NCBI GenBank assembly: GCA_029856615.1
Contig: JAHKLF010000041.1
Location: 1-9,651, forward strand
DNA: 9,651 nt
From: Candidatus Njordarchaeota archaeon
GTDB lineage: Archaea; Asgardarchaeota; Njordarchaeia; Njordarchaeales; Njordarchaeaceae
Direction: 5' to 3'
Shown here: positions 7,091 to 9,651 of the stretch, one piece after another
Layout of the letters: each line of letters starts with the position of its first letter
How positions within the stretch are numbered: the first letter of the stretch is position 1
Position numbers and translations under genes: made by a program
The notes under the pieces: model-generated
What the model saw: the letters and a program-made list of their open reading frames with translations, nothing else
Databases searched by the model: none
Told to the model about the DNA's origin: nothing

Positions 7091-7921
7091 TCATTTTTTC
7101 GTTCTTCCTATCCATAAGAAGTGCTCACTATTTCCTATTATAGTGGGATCATTGCAGGTTAATAATGCCAGTTCAATAATTCTATGCCATTTCTTTCTAT
7201 CTTTAGCAACCTCATTTACTTCTTTTCTTAAATGAGTAAAAACTCCTTCGCATGCAGCCATCTCAAGAGTTTCAAAACCATTAGCCTCTAAGAACTCTTT
7301 GAGCTCAAGAGGTCTCCAGAAATATGCGTCTGGAAATGTCCCCCTGATTCCTAATTTGCTTGGTCTCCAAATGCCTTTTTTCAACGCCTCTTGGAACCTC
7401 TCATCTACAAGGTCTTCTGGGTATTTAGCCAGTACTGTCCCCAATGTACCGAAATAGCTAATTGCTGTGATAATAATTACTGCCAATGGTTTTAGGACTC
7501 TCCATAATTCCCTAACTGTTTTTATTTTATCTGAAAGTTCTACTAGGTGATATAAAGGACCAGAACAAAGTGCGGCGTCGAAATAATTGTCTGGGAACAT
7601 ACTTAAATTCGTTGAAGAAGTCTTCATAATAGCTATAATTCTGTCCTCTAATTTTTCTTCCTCGAATCTCCTTTTTGCTACCTCAAGTAACCTGACACTT
7701 ATATCCACGAGCGCAACACGGTATCCTCTCCTAGCTAATGCTATTGCATAATGACCAGGACCACATCCACAGTCTAATATTTTCCCTGATTTCGGAAAAT
7801 ATTTGTTTATGTAATGCATTGTAACAATATACTCCAGTAGGTGATACTTATCTTTGAAGAGCCTTTTTACCTCATTCTCGGCTATTTCATCATAATACTT
7901 AGCAACGAATTCTTCTGACAC
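7091..7921 (-). CDS. Class I SAM-dependent methyltransferase
   Basis: The 276-residue soluble protein has the Rossmann methyltransferase core. Motif I is ILDCGCGPGHYAIALA (residues 48-63; D50 to G56 is the SAM loop). The acidic residue ending strand 2 is D73 in YRVALVDIS, which should bind the ribose hydroxyls. The post-II region around KTSSTNLSMFPDNYFDAALCSGPLYHL (100-126) matches the Methyltransf_11/25 pattern with strand 4 at FDAALCSGPL. The ends, a helical N-terminus and C-terminal residues 150-276, should set the substrate, which cannot be named; a small molecule or a lipid/quinone-like acceptor are both possible. The start is GTG 7921; the next in-frame Met is residue 35, which lies too close to motif I. 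Only a weak AAGGG precedes the GTG. It is convergent with the broken ATPase, stop to stop 41 bases apart, and divergent from the secreted-protein gene. Confidence 0.9.
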   Translation of the reverse strand: MSEEFVAKYYDEIAENEVKRLFKDKYHLLEYIVTMHYINKYFPKSGKILDCGCGPGHYAIALARRGYRVALVDISVRLLEVAKRRFEEEKLEDRIIAIMKTSSTNLSMFPDNYFDAALCSGPLYHLVELSDKIKTVRELWRVLKPLAVIIITAISYFGTLGTVLAKYPEDLVDERFQEALKKGIWRPSKLGIRGTFPDAYFWRPLELKEFLEANGFETLEMAACEGVFTHLRKEVNEVAKDRKKWHRIIELALLTCNDPTIIGNSEHFLWIGRTKK

Positions 7922-7945
7922 AACCCTTACCGCTCGAAAAAATTT

Positions 7946-7956
7946 GAATATTATTC
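7946..7956 (-). promoter_or_regulatory. Candidate TATA box of the methyltransferase gene
   Basis: GAATAATATTC on the minus strand, itself an 11-base palindrome, is centred about 30 bases ahead of the GTG start at 7921. This spacing would yield a nearly leaderless transcript, which fits the weak ribosome site. Confidence 0.35.
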
Positions 7957-7986
7957 GTATGTAATGGCTAAAGAGAAGTAAAAATG

Positions 7987-8130
7987 TTAGCGTGAATTTT
8001 TTGAATCAGTTCTTATAGCATGCGTATCTCTAGTGAGTTCTTCTATTGCATATTTATTACTACTTCCCAGCACAGCTATATGTGCGTTAAAATCTAAATA
8101 CCTATGAGTAAGGATGAAAGTATTAACTTG
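7987..8130 (-). other. Open stretch of 47 codons without a start: possible gene remnant
   Basis: Between a TGA (8133-8131) and a TAA (7989-7987) the minus strand is open for 47 codons. The translation looks protein-like, including FILTHRYLDFNAHIAVLG and NKYAIEELTRDTHAIRTD, but has no ATG and no ribosome site. It may be the tail of a deleted gene or chance in a non-coding stretch. I do not recognise it. The rest of 7922-8276 holds TATA-like boxes and a small inverted repeat, nothing else I can support. Confidence 0.2.
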
Positions 8131-8138
8131 TCATTAAA

Positions 8139-8148
8139 ATTTAAATAA
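8139..8148 (+). promoter_or_regulatory. Candidate TATA box of the secreted-protein gene
   Basis: ATTTAAATAA is a good archaeal box A. Transcription about 25 bases downstream would begin near 8170, on top of the inverted repeat at 8168-8181, leaving a leader of about 105 bases. CATATATA (8163-8170) is an alternative box. Confidence 0.35.
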
Positions 8149-8167
8149 CCTACTTCTTTATTCATAT

Positions 8168-8181
8168 ATACGTCAACGTAT
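8168..8181. repeat. Perfect 6-2-6 inverted repeat, possible operator
   Basis: ATACGT (8168-8173) and ACGTAT (8176-8181) are perfect complements around CA. It falls at the transcription start predicted from the box at 8139-8148, or directly beside the alternative box CATATATA, positions where a repressor would act. Its CG content stands out in the A/T-rich surroundings. Confidence 0.4.
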
Positions 8182-8265
8182 GATACTAAAAATAATGCAA
8201 CTCTGCTTATTGATCATCCTATGAACACTCTGTTGGGAGAAATGAAAAACTTAATGCGACTTCGT

Positions 8266-8270
8266 GAGGT
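8266..8270 (+). promoter_or_regulatory. Shine-Dalgarno site of the secreted-protein gene
   Basis: GAGGT lies 6 bases ahead of ATG 8277. An in-frame TAA at 8274-8276 touches that ATG, so this is the most upstream possible start. Confidence 0.6.
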
Positions 8271-8276
8271 CGTTAA

Positions 8277-9651
8277 ATGCGGTGCAAAAATATCATACTG
8301 GTGCTAACACTTATAATCCCCATCATGATGACTCCGATACCCCGAGTTAGGAGTATAAGAGTTTTCTATTATGGGAATTATAAGGTTAAGATACGTGAGA
8401 CACAGTTAGAAAACATTAAAACTCAAGGACAGTTGGAACCAAGAATAAAATTATTTAATCTCAGTTATTTGATCTTTAATTATAGGCAGGTTAATGAGCA
8501 AAGCTTCCTTGCCTTTTATAACACTTATGACTTATTCTCATTATATAATGCGCTTTATAAAAATGCCCGATATTATGCTTGGACTGATAATACATTAGCG
8601 GCATTTTCTGTACATTCAGTATTAGGCTATTTTACGAAGAATACTACAATTATAAATGATGCAGAGTATTTATGGAATTGCATTAAGAGTAATAATCTGT
8701 TGTATGATGATCCTATTATAATAAAAGTAGATGATGATCATACATATTACCGTATTCCATACCTAGTTAGGAAAAATCCGCATAACAATGAGACTAGCAT
8801 TGCAGATCAGGTGATGGGTCTCTATTTTCTATGGAAAGCTACTGGTAAAGAACAATACCTAGACGATCTTAAAAAGACTATCTGCTTCAAAGAAAGCTAC
8901 ATTTCGAAAAACGGTGTTAATAACACTTATTTCTATGGCTACTATTACAACATTATTTGGCATCTATTAGTTGATTCGAATGATTCAAATTGCTATCATC
9001 CTCCATATGGTACTCCTGTTTATCATGTGTATTGGAATGGAACAGCATCAAATAAACTTAATTACTGGACTTGGACATCACACATAATCCTATTATTTAA
9101 TATAGCTATCGAACTTAATATCCTATCTCCTCAAGATTATGCGCAAGTATTTCGCGATTTCTTCATCAATGTTCTTTGGGATGAAGCGAAGAAAACTATC
9201 TGGGAGGCTTGGGAGCCGTACAGAAATAATACTCATTCTCTCTTTGGTCGAGGAAACACGAGAATTCATGTGTATAATTTAGCCCCGTTTATCTTTGCTG
9301 CAGAATATTACCCAGAATTGAGAAATTATTTTTACGAAATGATGAATACAATGTTGAATTACTGGGTTAATAATCGAGGGATGTATAGATATCATCCAGC
9401 TACAACAACCACTTTTGAGCAATACATGATGACGATTCCTAATGCCCTCTTTCAGTTAAATGCATCATCTGAAATCGCTATGAAGAGAAATCTTATCGCT
9501 ATCAATACCTATTTGATAACTGGTGTACTAAGTAGGCCCGTTGCGTGGCCTAATAAAGCACCATATTATGGAATTTTGCATGCTAAATGTGTGAGCAGAG
9601 ATTGGACAGAAATTGATTCGGGATCTCCTTCATATGTGAGTTTGTGGAAAA
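8277..9651 (+). CDS. Secreted alpha/alpha-toroid-like protein, probably carbohydrate-active (3' end beyond the window)
   Basis: The frame is open for 458 codons to the right edge. ATG 8277 follows GAGGT and an in-frame stop. The N-terminus MRCKNIILVLTLIIPIMM is a signal peptide: basic start, then a hydrophobic core; cleavage is expected near residue 26. No lipobox is seen. Eight N-x-S/T sequons (N61, N122, N171, N215, N235, N254, N317, N395) and very high Tyr, Trp and Asn content suit a glycosylated protein outside the cell. Repeated helix-pair motifs, such as YYAWTDNTLAAFSVHSVLG, ADQVMGLYFLWKATGKEQYL and VYNLAPFIFAAEYYPEL, resemble the (alpha/alpha)6 toroid of six-hairpin glycosidases, polysaccharide lyases and uronyl epimerases. 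I infer glycan processing or binding from this resemblance only; catalytic residues cannot be assigned. It is divergent from the methyltransferase. The C-terminus, where an anchor or further domain may lie, is not visible. Confidence 0.8.
   Translation, partial: MRCKNIILVLTLIIPIMMTPIPRVRSIRVFYYGNYKVKIRETQLENIKTQGQLEPRIKLFNLSYLIFNYRQVNEQSFLAFYNTYDLFSLYNALYKNARYYAWTDNTLAAFSVHSVLGYFTKNTTIINDAEYLWNCIKSNNLLYDDPIIIKVDDDHTYYRIPYLVRKNPHNNETSIADQVMGLYFLWKATGKEQYLDDLKKTICFKESYISKNGVNNTYFYGYYYNIIWHLLVDSNDSNCYHPPYGTPVYHVYWNGTASNKLNYWTWTSHIILLFNIAIELNILSPQDYAQVFRDFFINVLWDEAKKTIWEAWEPYRNNTHSLFGRGNTRIHVYNLAPFIFAAEYYPELRNYFYEMMNTMLNYWVNNRGMYRYHPATTTTFEQYMMTIPNALFQLNASSEIAMKRNLIAINTYLITGVLSRPVAWPNKAPYYGILHAKCVSRDWTEIDSGSPSYVSLWK

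Noticed and set aside
1..9651. tRNA, rRNA, CRISPR arrays, insertion sequences
   Set aside because: No cloverleaf, rRNA-like GC-rich stretch, repeat-spacer array or transposase was seen on either strand; small structured RNAs cannot be excluded by eye.

Overview
The window looks archaeal. It is AT-rich. Several starts carry Shine-Dalgarno sites matching the archaeal 16S tail (GGAGGTCA, GGAGATGA, GAGGT), and A/T-rich TATA-like boxes precede several genes. It holds an ATPase of the archaeal ATPase_2/DUF234 type and a secreted protein dense in N-glycosylation sequons. A Thermoproteota-like lineage is my guess; no marker gene fixes the phylum.

Layout from left to right. (1) 1-445, minus strand: the N-terminal part of an unrecognised helical protein that runs off the left edge. 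(2) 637-1524, minus: a GNAT acetyltransferase with an unassigned C-terminal domain. (3) 1672-5409, minus: a full-length 1245-residue CobN/BchH-type chelatase large subunit, the dominant gene of the window. (4) 5410-5691: a divergent control region ending in a 48-bp nested inverted repeat that abuts the next start codon. (5) 5692-7049, plus: an ATPase_2/DUF234 gene broken into four reading-frame segments by three one-base shifts, each at or beside an A-run. (6) 7091-7921, minus: a class I SAM-dependent methyltransferase, convergent with the broken ATPase. (7) 7922-8276: a second divergent intergenic region with a small inverted repeat and a possible gene remnant. (8) 8277-9651, plus: a secreted, Tyr/Trp/Asn-rich protein, probably an alpha/alpha-toroid (six-hairpin glycosidase-like) domain, open at the right edge.

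The genes do not form one obvious pathway. The chelatase subunit lacks the AAA+ partners (CobS/CobT or BchI/BchD type) it should need, and the neighbouring ATPase is from a different family. Each gene seems to have its own promoter, and strand changes are frequent, as in an accessory region. The observations most worth a second look are the 48-bp dyad element and the triple-frameshifted ATPase next to it. One of its shift sites is a classical A AAA AAC slippery heptamer in the correct phase.
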